From Clostridia bacterium (lineage in GTDB: Bacteria; Bacillota; Clostridia; Acetivibrionales; DSM-27016): a stretch of 64,000 nt of DNA. The notes below the pieces were generated by a model. That model ran no database searches. It saw only the letters and a program-made list of their open reading frames with translations, and was not told where the DNA came from. The translations under genes and the position numbers were made by a program. Where the stretch lies: assembly GCA_026414765.1 (NCBI GenBank), contig JAOAIJ010000006.1, positions 1 through 64,000 on the forward strand. Direction: 5' to 3'. Below are positions 19,101 through 26,811 of the stretch, piece after piece. How positions within the stretch are numbered: position 1 is the stretch's first letter; each line of letters opens with the position of its first letter.

Positions 19101-22100
19101 CTTATGACCGTATTCAATTAATTTCTGATGCCATTCTATCCATACAGACAAGCCGGTTTTCACACTTCCACAGCCTGTCAAATCAATACAGCCGTCGTAT
19201 TCTTTCCATACGGCTTCCGGCTGTCCTATCTGAGATTCCAGTTCTGCTATGTTAAAAATTCTGCTGCTGCTGAAGTATTGAGAAAGCTGGCTTGCCAGTC
19301 CCTCAGTTTCACTTTTTGTCAATATTGCAACAGTTTTATAAAAGTTCTTCGTCGGAGCTGCTGTACACAATTCCCAATTCTTCTCAAGCAGGCATAATTT
19401 TCTCTTCGCTTGATGACCTTCTTCTACTTGCAGTCCGGATATTTCAGCTTCGCACCGCATAGCACTGCCGGGTATCCAATAGCGCTCACCTGCAAAGGGA
19501 TATGTAGGCAGACTTACACGCATCGGCCGCTTATCGCCATAGAGTTTGTTCCAATCTATAGCCAGTCCCTTTACCCAGAATTCCAGAAGCCTCCAATATT
19601 TCCCCTTTTGTATCCACTTATCGATTGCCTCTTTCAGTTCCTCATCAACTGTAAAAACCGACATAGCTTCTTTACTGCTCTTAATCTGCCCGCAGCAGAT
19701 ATCTGTAGCATTACCCCGCCCGCTCAGGAAATCACCAAGTTTTCTTTCAAGATCCCCGACAGAGTCAACAATCATCGCCAGGCGTTCCTCCATGGCTTCA
19801 CGCCCTACCTGAAGCGTGTATGCTACACTAACCAGCTCGGAATCAGAGAACTGCTTTTGCCGTACAGCAGCCAATAGCCTCCTGGCCTGTTCGTGAAGCT
19901 GTTCGCTGCTTCTTGCAGACAAGAGGATAATTACAGGATGCTGCTGTATGTCACCGACCCAGTTGTTTCTGTCCGGTTCCTGAATGTACTCTTCAACCAG
20001 AATGTGACCATTGGAGCCACCTGCTCCAAAAGACGAGATGCCCGCGATCCTGGGACATTCCCTCAATTGTCCGTTATTCATGGCTACAGGCCGCTTCCAC
20101 TCCGCAAGTTCCTGTTGAACTTTAAAAGGAGTATCAATAAAGTCAATGTTGGGATTCAGCACCTTGGAGTGCAACGAGGGAATCAACTGCCCGTACTTCA
20201 TCTGGAGAAGTACCTTTGTCAAACCTGCAATACCTGCAGCACTTTCGCAGTGCCCGATATTTGACTTAACTGATCCAATGGAACAAAACTGATTTTCCGG
20301 TGTTCCGGTTCTAAAGGCTTTTGTCAAGCCCTCTACCTCTATGGGATCACCCAACGCCGTTCCCGTACCGTGAGCTTCTATATATCCTACATCCCTGGGG
20401 TTTACCCGGGCCTTGTTTAAAACATTTCTGATGAGGTCAGCTTGAGCTTTCGGGTTTGGAACAGTATACCCGTTTGCCCTTCCTCCATGGCTCACTCCAC
20501 TGCCTCGGATAACCCCGTAAATATGGTCGCCGTCTTTGACCGCCTGTGAAAGAGGTTTTAATATAACCGCTCCTACACCTTCACCGGGTACATACCCGTC
20601 ACCGCCTTCACCAAAGCTTCTGCATTTCCCGTCGCTGGATGCAAATTTACGCTGATTCAGATAAACATACTTTACAGGATGCATGGAAAGGCTGACGCCT
20701 CCGGCAACGGCAACTGCACATTCGTTTCTCTTCAGGCTTTCACAAGCAAGATGAATTGCGGTTAAAGAAGAGGAGCAAGCTGAATCTACAGACATACTTG
20801 GCCCTGAAAAATTGAAAAAGTAAGAAACCCTGTTCGGTATTGACCATAAAGCCGAACTGGGACTGATCAGATTTCCTTTCAGAGCTTCAGTCACCCCGAA
20901 TATCTGGTACTCGCTCCACATAGCTCCCACAAAAACTCCTACAGGCGCGTTTTCCCATCCCGAAACAGACCCCAGCCCCTGGCCTGCATAACCGGCATCC
21001 TCTATGGCTTCCCATACTGTCTGCAAAAAAAGCCTCTCCTGAGGGTCCATCAATTCCGCTTCTCTTGGCGTAATATTGAAAAATAAAGGATCGAATTTAT
21101 CAAAATCTTTTATAAAGCCGCCCCATTGGGCATAGCTTGATTTGTTCATGCTGCTTTCTATTCCAAACTGCTGCCAGTAGTCCAGACGTTCCTCCGGTAT
21201 TCCGGTAATACAATCGCGTCCTGATTTTATGTTTTCCCAGAGCTCCGAGATATTGTCCGCCATGGGATACCGGCCGCTAATGCCTATAATGGCGATTGCT
21301 GTCGTATCATACTTATCTTCCTGTATTGAAACGGATTTTTTATATGTTCGTACGGCAGTCTGTTCCTGATTTGAGCAGGAAATGTACGACTCAGGTTCTT
21401 TCTGATTTGAATCAATATCTATGGCACAAATTTTTTCATTGTTGCAGTTCTCCATCAGATAATCAGCTAGTTCCGATATAGTCTGACAATCAAAAAACAC
21501 TGTAGACGGTATTTTCCCGAATTTCTTTTTAATTTGTGCATTAAGTTTTTTGATACTTAGAGAATCCAACCCGTAGTTCCATATCATTTCTGTTTCATCC
21601 AAAGCTTTGTAAGACACTCCAAGTTCTTCAGCCAATAACTCTTTCAGGCAGCTCACAACCTGCTGCTTGGTTCTGCTCTCCTGACTCTGAAAAGTAGTAT
21701 TTGTCCCGGCATCAGCCTTTATATGCGGTTCTGTCTCATTATGGTGCTTGAGCCAATAACTTTGACGCAGGAAAGGATAAGTAGGCAGTGAAATTCTCAT
21801 ACGCTTGCTGTCCTTATATAGCTGCCGCCACTCAATCACTGCTCCCCTTACCCAGTGTGCGGCCAACTCTGCCAAAGAAGCTTCTTTCATCTGTTCAGCA
21901 CTGACAGCAACCCGTACTTTTGACGCAGCCGTACCTCTGAACACCTCAATCTCGGTATTCTCAGACTTTAAATACCGGTCTATTTTTGCTGACAAGTCTT
22001 CCGGTGAGTATGCAATAAAAGCTATCCGCTCCTTCATTGCTTCACGCCCAATCTGCAGGGTGTATTCCATATCCTGCAAGTTTATCCCGGTGTGGTCTGT

Positions 22101-23564
22101 ATTTTCTTTAATATAACTAGATAGTCTCTGCAAATATTCATCCAGTACCTCCGGCTGTTCTGCTGATAGAATTATCAAGCTTTCCTCCCGTTTCACATAA
22201 TCAGCAGCAGAAGTATTTGAAAAAACCTGCGGGGCAATGTATTCCTCCAATATCAGGTGTACATTGGTGCCACCTGCCCCGAAGCAACTTATTCCCGCCC
22301 TTCGCGGGGTATTCCCGGCTTTTCTTCCTCTCTTCAATTGCGGCTGCTTCCAATCCCTCAACTCCCTCTGTAAACTGAATGGGCTTGTTTCCAAAAACAA
22401 ATCTTCAGGAACAGGGTCGCAAAATCTGGACGGTAACAATTTCCGGTGCTGGAGCTGGAGCAAAACCTTGATAATCTGGGCAATGCCTGAGGCTGCCTCA
22501 AGGTGCCCGATATTCGGCTTCAAAGTTCCAAGAGTGCAGAATTGTTTATCACCAGTAAACTGCCGGAAGGCTTTGCTCAGTCCTGCCAGTTCTGTTATGT
22601 CCACCATTTCCGAACCAAACGCAGACATTTCAATATAGCTTATAGTCCTGGGGTCAATCCCACTCTTCTTATACGCATCGCACAACAGCCTGCATTGAGC
22701 TTCCGAATCAGGTGTCCGGAAAAACATTCCGCTGCCGTTATGATTGGTATGACTTCCCCTAATCACTGCATAAATTTTATCTCCATCATTTACGGCTTTT
22801 TGCAGCGGCTTCAAAAGCAAAGACCCAACTCCCTCTCCGGGAAGATACCCTTCAGACCCTGGCTGAAAGCAGGATTTTTTTGGCCCTGAAGCCAATAAGT
22901 TTTCATGGGATAAATAATCAAATTTCCTCAGGTGGGTATTCAGATTAATCCCACCTGCCACAGCCATATCACACTCATCCGAAAGTAAACTCCGGCAAGC
23001 CATGTGAACTGCTACGGCTGAAGATGAGCAGGCAGTGTCTACAGCAATACTTGGGCCTTTAAAGTTCATTATGAATGAAGTACGGTTGGCTATTGCCCAC
23101 ATCAGCGAGCCCGGCCCGCCGTATTTATTTTGCATGTAACTGTATGTATGGCTGTGAAGCGAATATTCATGCCACATGGCACCAACAAATAAACCGACCC
23201 TGCCAGCCGATTCTTTCCGGTGATTGCCGTAGCCGGCATCTTCCATAGCCGTCCAGACAGACTCCAGGAACAAGCGCTGCTGAGGATCCATTTCCGCTGC
23301 TTCTTTTGGAGAAATCCTAAACAGTCCGGGATCAAATTTATCTATATCCTTTATAAAACCTCCCCATTTTTTTATACTTGGATCGGAAGGTCCGGTATTT
23401 TCACCAAAAATTCCATGCCATCTTTCTTCAGGTATACCTTCAATGCAATTTCTGCCTTCGCATAAATTCATCCAGAACTGTTTTCTAGTCTCTGCTTGCG
23501 GAAACCGCCCATGAATACCTATAATAGCGATATCAACTTTGGATTTTGAAAACACTTTTGACAT
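16116..23564 (-). CDS. Trans-AT polyketide synthase, 2482 aa (3 KS, 2 ACP)
   Basis: First PKS protein of the assembly line. Start set at ATG 23564 (MSKVFSKSKVDIAI) because a GGAGG sits just upstream; the longer reading frame overlaps the preceding gene and begins with unrelated sequence. Domains by residue: KS-A1 10-435 (Cys179; the EAHGTGT His is Ser314, so probably non-elongating); ACP 630-710 (Ser668); KS-A2 755-1185 (Cys930, EAHGTGT intact near 1065); KR 1590-1780 (GGTRGLG, SDYAMGN); ACP (Ser near 1910); KS-A3 1995-2400 (Cys2155, His replaced by Asn2290 in EANGSGSEV); C-terminal tail 2400-2482 with no further catalytic domain. Post-KS linkers carry the trans-AT signature LQVGREAMEER and the YPFxRxRYW motif. 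The module of KS-A3 is completed by DH-ACP at the start of the next protein, a split non-elongating module. No AT domain is present. Confidence 0.95.
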   Translation of the reverse strand: MSKVFSKSKVDIAIIGIHGRFPQAETRKQFWMNLCEGRNCIEGIPEERWHGIFGENTGPSDPSIKKWGGFIKDIDKFDPGLFRISPKEAAEMDPQQRLFLESVWTAMEDAGYGNHRKESAGRVGLFVGAMWHEYSLHSHTYSYMQNKYGGPGSLMWAIANRTSFIMNFKGPSIAVDTACSSSAVAVHMACRSLLSDECDMAVAGGINLNTHLRKFDYLSHENLLASGPKKSCFQPGSEGYLPGEGVGSLLLKPLQKAVNDGDKIYAVIRGSHTNHNGSGMFFRTPDSEAQCRLLCDAYKKSGIDPRTISYIEMSAFGSEMVDITELAGLSKAFRQFTGDKQFCTLGTLKPNIGHLEAASGIAQIIKVLLQLQHRKLLPSRFCDPVPEDLFLETSPFSLQRELRDWKQPQLKRGRKAGNTPRRAGISCFGAGGTNVHLILEEYIAPQVFSNTSAADYVKREESLIILSAEQPEVLDEYLQRLSSYIKENTDHTGINLQDMEYTLQIGREAMKERIAFIAYSPEDLSAKIDRYLKSENTEIEVFRGTAASKVRVAVSAEQMKEASLAELAAHWVRGAVIEWRQLYKDSKRMRISLPTYPFLRQSYWLKHHNETEPHIKADAGTNTTFQSQESRTKQQVVSCLKELLAEELGVSYKALDETEMIWNYGLDSLSIKKLNAQIKKKFGKIPSTVFFDCQTISELADYLMENCNNEKICAIDIDSNQKEPESYISCSNQEQTAVRTYKKSVSIQEDKYDTTAIAIIGISGRYPMADNISELWENIKSGRDCITGIPEERLDYWQQFGIESSMNKSSYAQWGGFIKDFDKFDPLFFNITPREAELMDPQERLFLQTVWEAIEDAGYAGQGLGSVSGWENAPVGVFVGAMWSEYQIFGVTEALKGNLISPSSALWSIPNRVSYFFNFSGPSMSVDSACSSSLTAIHLACESLKRNECAVAVAGGVSLSMHPVKYVYLNQRKFASSDGKCRSFGEGGDGYVPGEGVGAVILKPLSQAVKDGDHIYGVIRGSGVSHGGRANGYTVPNPKAQADLIRNVLNKARVNPRDVGYIEAHGTGTALGDPIEVEGLTKAFRTGTPENQFCSIGSVKSNIGHCESAAGIAGLTKVLLQMKYGQLIPSLHSKVLNPNIDFIDTPFKVQQELAEWKRPVAMNNGQLRECPRIAGISSFGAGGSNGHILVEEYIQEPDRNNWVGDIQQHPVIILLSARSSEQLHEQARRLLAAVRQKQFSDSELVSVAYTLQVGREAMEERLAMIVDSVGDLERKLGDFLSGRGNATDICCGQIKSSKEAMSVFTVDEELKEAIDKWIQKGKYWRLLEFWVKGLAIDWNKLYGDKRPMRVSLPTYPFAGERYWIPGSAMRCEAEISGLQVEEGHQAKRKLCLLEKNWELCTAAPTKNFYKTVAILTKSETEGLASQLSQYFSSSRIFNIAELESQIGQPEAVWKEYDGCIDLTGCGSVKTGLSVWIEWHQKLIEYGHKDGMMLLCVSNGLESYRNNRVDLTGAVNAGLYRMLQSEYGHLSSRHMDSDLEIGDKALAEQIACEFLMDCEESEVCYRDGKRYRAFLKETDESIKKHEALKFPEGHVLWITGGTRGLGHLCAKHFVTNYGVKRLVLTGRESIPPKEQWSSLKRQNTSIAQKIKAIEDLEMLGAQVHTVSVSLTDGNALRDVLTEVENTMGKIGGVIHCAGITDAENPAFIRKSVTSVERVLEPKVYGLDKLYEVFSDRPLKFFVLFSSVSAIIPTLATGQSDYAMGNAYMDYFAEAKVNSYPVISIQWPSWKETGFGEVKNRAYLQTGLLSHTDTEGLQLLDWILSANTSAVVLPAVVNPDLWKPHCLMQRRIEGNMQKPGMAAGRVEKGPAKSSGTLLQTIQRWLAEVFSNELKLPPEKLDMDRTFQDYGIDSILMAQLTNTISKLAADSLDPSIMYEYSNITALSAWLENTYAAEISKALEIPGQESHDSNTRNSTTIEQVFPEAQATDGENSRIRREPGTQDIAVIGLSCRFPGAENLDEYWNLLSEGRSAISSVPDERWGYAADCFAALIDYNLYFDPKSFLISEEDVRAMDPQALIMLEESFKAWHHAGYGPNEIKGKSIGVYIGARSQHWPDEISFGRTRNPIVAVGQNYLAANISHFFDLRGPSVVVDTACSSALTGMNMAIQGLLLGETECAIVGGVSLLNTDRAFRIFKKRGILSREPYYHVFDKRANGVVLGEGAGVVLLKTLNRALEDGDRIYAVIKGLAINNDGRTAGPAAPNIQAQKAVLQSALAKSGKKPEEISYIEANGSGSEVTDLLELKVIQAIYNSPGRSPLGIGCIKPNIGHPLSAEGIASFIKVVLMLHYGELAPFLSGDQPMPHYDFKSSPFCFYKKHIKWPNSSKVAAVNCFADGGTNAHVIVEAWDNQSLYHIKRRPLPLQEWKGSSIRPTGIAASSVTIEGDNFITSYEKQGNPVHNNVPFNENQKSDKKINAWKKKIVEV

Positions 23565-23577
23565 CTGAATCCTCCAG

Positions 23578-25164
23578 TCAGAACTTTTGATAAAGCTCTT
23601 TGAGTTTTTCCCGGTCAATCTTGCCGTTAGCTGAAAGAGGAAGTTCCTGCAAAACAATAATTTTTTCAGGCAGCATATATGCAGGCAAAAAATGTTCACA
23701 GTGCTTTTCCATCTCATCGGGCAACACCCTTGAACCCTTTTTCAAATCAACAAATGCAATTATGCGGTGCCCTATTTTTTCATCAGGTATGGCAACAACC
23801 GAAGCCTTTTGAACTGACGAATGCTTATATAATGCAGTTTCAATCTCTCCCAGCTCAACCCTGAACCCCCTGGTCTTCACCATGTTATCTCGGCGATTAA
23901 TATAAATGATGCTCCCATCCTCGCGTTCTGCAACCCAATCCCCGGTAAAATAAAAGAAAGCCTCTCCTTTTTCTCCGGTTACTTTTCTGACAGCCCTGGC
24001 ACTTTTCTCTGCATCACCCCAATAACCGGACATCAGACTGCTTCCGTTTACAATCAGTTCACCTGCACCACCCGGCGGAACCGGCTTCATATTTTCGTCT
24101 ACTATGCGGATTTCAGCATAAGGGCAGGGCATCCCGATCGGAACATTTTCCTCCAGTGGCTTGTCCTTTTGGAGCTCCACCTTATAGTAGGTAATTACAT
24201 TTGTTTCAGTCGGGCCATAAAAATTGTATACGTCTGTTTCGGTCAGCACTTCTCCAAGCTTATTCAGATACTGGTAAGGAAATACCTCACCTGCATAAAT
24301 CAAGGTATTGACCGACTGCAGTTTTGCCCTAAGGTCATCCTTCAAGGATAAAAGCTGGATCAGGGCTGAAGGAACCGAATACCATACAGTGATTTTATTT
24401 TCATATAAATACTTTAGAATAGCATCCGGAAAATATGAAATACCCGGGGGAATCAGGCATAGTGTGGCTCCTAGTTTGATTGATACGAATATATCAAAAA
24501 TGGATAAATCAAAGTGAAAAGGTGCATGACTCGAAAATATATCATCCGCCCTTAAATTTAGATAATCAGCAGCCCAGTCAACGAATACACTTCCGTTCAA
24601 GTGTGTAAGCATAACCCCTTTGGGCTGACCTGTAGACCCGGAAGTATAGAGAATATATGCCAGATCATTTTCCGTGAGGGTTTCAGCATCCGTGGTATTT
24701 ATAGAGTGATCCTCTATTTCTGTACGGCTTAAAACCTTCCAACCATTTTTATTTTCTGACGGTACAGGCTGCTTTTTTGACATATTCAACAGCAGCAGTT
24801 TTTCCGGAAAGAGTTCTTGGTTTTTTACAAGCTTTTGCAGCTTGAAATCATCAACTACAATAGTACTGATGCTGCAGTTTGAAATAATATATCGTGTACG
24901 TTCTAATGGAGAATCAGGATCAAGAGGCACATAAACCGCTCCTGCTTTCAGTATTCCGAAAATAGCCGCCACAGCCTCTATGGATTTCGAAAGATAAAGG
25001 CCTACTTTGTCTCCCACAGCCAATCCCTGTGAGATAAGTGTATTTGCAACCTGATTTGCCAGCATATTCAATTGGCGATAAGTTACAGCCTCATCCCTAT
25101 ATCTTACAGCCGTCTTTTCACCGTACCGCTGTGCACTGTTTTCAAGGTATTTCTGCAGTATCAT
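23578..25164 (-). CDS. Free-standing amino-acid adenylation enzyme (starter-loading)
   Basis: A 528-residue stand-alone A domain of the AMP-forming ligase superfamily. The A3 loop ILYTSGSTGQPKGVMLTH, YNFYGPTETN, the YFTGDW/GSIIYINRRDNMVKTRGFRVEL core and the C-terminal NGKIDREKL with its catalytic Lys are all visible, so it should be active. No carrier or condensation domain is fused, so it must load a separate carrier, most simply the 80-aa protein encoded two genes upstream. Motifs FHFDLSIFDIF and VWYSVPSA resemble the PltF/CloN4/RedM/AnaC class that activates L-proline for pyrrole or pyrroline starters. That resemblance plus synteny is the basis for suggesting proline; the specificity pocket was not modelled. 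The stop lies 13 nt before the downstream PKS start. Confidence 0.9.
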   Translation of the reverse strand: MILQKYLENSAQRYGEKTAVRYRDEAVTYRQLNMLANQVANTLISQGLAVGDKVGLYLSKSIEAVAAIFGILKAGAVYVPLDPDSPLERTRYIISNCSISTIVVDDFKLQKLVKNQELFPEKLLLLNMSKKQPVPSENKNGWKVLSRTEIEDHSINTTDAETLTENDLAYILYTSGSTGQPKGVMLTHLNGSVFVDWAADYLNLRADDIFSSHAPFHFDLSIFDIFVSIKLGATLCLIPPGISYFPDAILKYLYENKITVWYSVPSALIQLLSLKDDLRAKLQSVNTLIYAGEVFPYQYLNKLGEVLTETDVYNFYGPTETNVITYYKVELQKDKPLEENVPIGMPCPYAEIRIVDENMKPVPPGGAGELIVNGSSLMSGYWGDAEKSARAVRKVTGEKGEAFFYFTGDWVAEREDGSIIYINRRDNMVKTRGFRVELGEIETALYKHSSVQKASVVAIPDEKIGHRIIAFVDLKKGSRVLPDEMEKHCEHFLPAYMLPEKIIVLQELPLSANGKIDREKLKELYQKF

Positions 25165-25188
25165 TACTTTACACCTTCTTTTCCTTAA

Positions 25189-25252
25189 TTTAGTAGTACT
25201 ATGTTATATTGCTAAAGGGAAACAATTTCTGGAGGCCTGTTTTCTGACCTGT
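25189..25252 (-). promoter_or_regulatory. Putative promoter with cluster-specific repeat, upstream of adenylation gene
   Basis: The 112-nt gap before the adenylation gene contains a 33-bp sequence (25220-25252) that matches 26754-26786 at 27 of 33 positions. On the minus strand both copies end in TTGTTT; here it is followed after 16 nt by CATAGT, a plausible if weak -10. The arrangement suggests a shared operator or activator site next to a -35 box. This is inference from two copies. Confidence 0.4.
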
Positions 25253-25276
25253 TAAAATAGTACTATTAGGATGGCT

Positions 25277-26413
25277 TTAGTCCAATAATTCCGCAATAAT
25301 ATTGTGCATGATTTCCGATGTTCCTGAATAAAACAATCCTCCTACGGAATCCCTCAACTGGCGTTCCAGCTCATACTCAGTTGTATACCCGTACCCGCCA
25401 TGGATTCTCATTGCAGACAAGCTGTTTTGTACATATGACTCACTTACGTAAAGCTTTGCGATTGCAGAGAATTGAGATGCATTTTCCCCTTTTGCCTTAA
25501 GAGAAGCAACCTTGTAGACAAGTAATCTTGATGTCTCAAGTCTGACCTTCATATCTGCCAGCATATTGCTGATTGACTGGTATTTGAATATCATGCTCCC
25601 GTACTGCTTCCTTGTTTTTGCATAACTTACGCAGGTTTCAAGCTGTTTTTCCATACTTCCAATCTGTGCTGAAAGGATAAAAGCTCTTTCTTCATCCATA
25701 GCATGACTGAAAATTATCTTGCCCATCCCTTCCTGTCCCAGTAGATTTTCCTTGGGTATTATGCAGTTTTCAAAAAAGAGCTGGTTCATGGGAGATGTCC
25801 TCAAACCCATTTTTTCTATTTTCCTGGAAAGAGTAAAGCCCGGTATGCCCTTCTCCACTATAAGACAGTTTATGTTCTCTTTTTTTTGGGAGTCTCTTAC
25901 AAAAACAAGTACGACATCTGCTATATCACCATTTGTTATGAACGTCTTGCAGCCGTTTACTACATAATGGTCACCTTTGTCTACAGCCGTAGTTTTCAGA
26001 TTGAATGCATCGGAACCTGTTTCCGGTTCTGTCATTGCATGTACCCCTATGACTTCTCCATTACACAGACCCGGAAGGTATTTTTCCTTCTGCTTTTGAG
26101 TACCAAAGGTGAGAATGGGCTTGACACAACTCCAAATATGAGCATTTATGGAAAAAAGTATCCCATTATCGTTAGTTCCATATCCGAGACCCTCCATTAT
26201 GGCAATACAGGATAACATATCAAGCTCCAGGCCCCCATACTCACCAGGAACTATCAGACCCTGCACGCCAAAATCAGCATATGCCCTCCATAATTCTTTT
26301 GAGAATTCACAATTCCGATCAGCCTCTATTGCATCTGCCCTGTTTGAGTTTTGGGCAAACTTTACAGCCTGACTCCTCAGTACTTTTTGATCCTTTGTCC
26401 AGCTAAAATCCAT
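25277..26413 (-). CDS. Acyl-CoA-dehydrogenase-family flavoprotein, probable aminoacyl-carrier dehydrogenase
   Basis: A 378-residue protein of full-length ACAD size with family hallmarks (HAMTEPETGSDA, FITNGDIADVVLVF, RIHGGYGYTTEYELERQLRD, GTSEIMHNI). FAD-dependent alpha,beta-dehydrogenation of a thioester is expected. The position that carries the catalytic Glu in medium-chain enzymes (YEGT) is Ser here (FYSGTSEI); a Glu precedes Arg in DEERAF, where isovaleryl- and long-chain-type enzymes hold their base. Sitting between a discrete carrier protein and a free-standing adenylation enzyme, it parallels PltE, CloN3 and RedW, which oxidise prolyl-S-PCP. The substrate is therefore likely a carrier-bound amino acid rather than acyl-CoA (inference). 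ATG follows GGGGAGG. It lies 35 nt downstream of the carrier gene. Confidence 0.88.
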   Translation of the reverse strand: MDFSWTKDQKVLRSQAVKFAQNSNRADAIEADRNCEFSKELWRAYADFGVQGLIVPGEYGGLELDMLSCIAIMEGLGYGTNDNGILFSINAHIWSCVKPILTFGTQKQKEKYLPGLCNGEVIGVHAMTEPETGSDAFNLKTTAVDKGDHYVVNGCKTFITNGDIADVVLVFVRDSQKKENINCLIVEKGIPGFTLSRKIEKMGLRTSPMNQLFFENCIIPKENLLGQEGMGKIIFSHAMDEERAFILSAQIGSMEKQLETCVSYAKTRKQYGSMIFKYQSISNMLADMKVRLETSRLLVYKVASLKAKGENASQFSAIAKLYVSESYVQNSLSAMRIHGGYGYTTEYELERQLRDSVGGLFYSGTSEIMHNIIAELLD

Positions 26414-26448
26414 CTTGCCTACCTCCCCGCATTTCTACAATATAAACT

Positions 26449-26691
26449 CTAGTCGGAGTTCCCCTGTACACCCTCAATGAATTGCACTATTTGTTTGATT
26501 GTGTCGAAGTTTTCCAGATTTAAGCTGCTCATTGGAATCGAAACATCAAATGTCCGTTCTATGAAATTAATCAGCTTCAAATGTCCCATTGATGTTATTA
26601 AGGATGTAGTATAAAGTGGTGTGTCGTCATCAATTTGAACCTCATTATTAAGCAGGTTAGTGTAAACGTATTTATGTATTTCTTCTCTCAT
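26449..26691 (-). CDS. Discrete peptidyl/acyl carrier protein
   Basis: An 80-residue carrier protein. Ser34 in SLITSMGHLKLINFIE is the probable phosphopantetheine attachment site; the usual DS pair is TS here, a minor variation. The predicted fold (helix, long loop with DDDTPLY, Ser-bearing helix 2) matches PCPs of the PltL/CloN5 type that carry prolyl starters. It precedes the dehydrogenase and adenylation genes, consistent with being their shared carrier. ATG at 26691 has a GGAGGAG site 7 nt upstream. It could instead be an ordinary ACP for another starter. Confidence 0.88.
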   Translation of the reverse strand: MREEIHKYVYTNLLNNEVQIDDDTPLYTTSLITSMGHLKLINFIERTFDVSIPMSSLNLENFDTIKQIVQFIEGVQGNSD

Positions 26692-26724
26692 TCCAACTCC
26701 TCCTTATAAAAATTCATTCATTAG

Positions 26725-26786
26725 CCTGTCAAGTATACTGTCCGTTTGTAAAAAAACAATTTCCGGAACGCTGTTTTCCGGCCTGT
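26725..26786 (-). promoter_or_regulatory. Putative promoter with cluster-specific repeat, upstream of carrier gene
   Basis: Second copy of the 33-bp repeat (26754-26786), containing CCGGAA and TTCCGG arms around a short spacer. On the minus strand its end provides TTGTTT, then 16 nt, then TATACT at 26725-26730, a good -10 box. It lies 63 nt upstream of the carrier start; the sister copy lies 56 nt upstream of the adenylation start. An internal promoter for the starter cassette is inferred. Confidence 0.45.
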
Positions 26787-26811
26787 AAGGAATATATCCA
26801 TTTTCCTGTCT

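Noticed and set aside
23565-23717. N-terminal extension of the 2482-aa PKS
   Set aside because: It overlaps the end of the adenylation gene in another frame, shows no PKS similarity and lacks a ribosome site, unlike the ATG at 23564.
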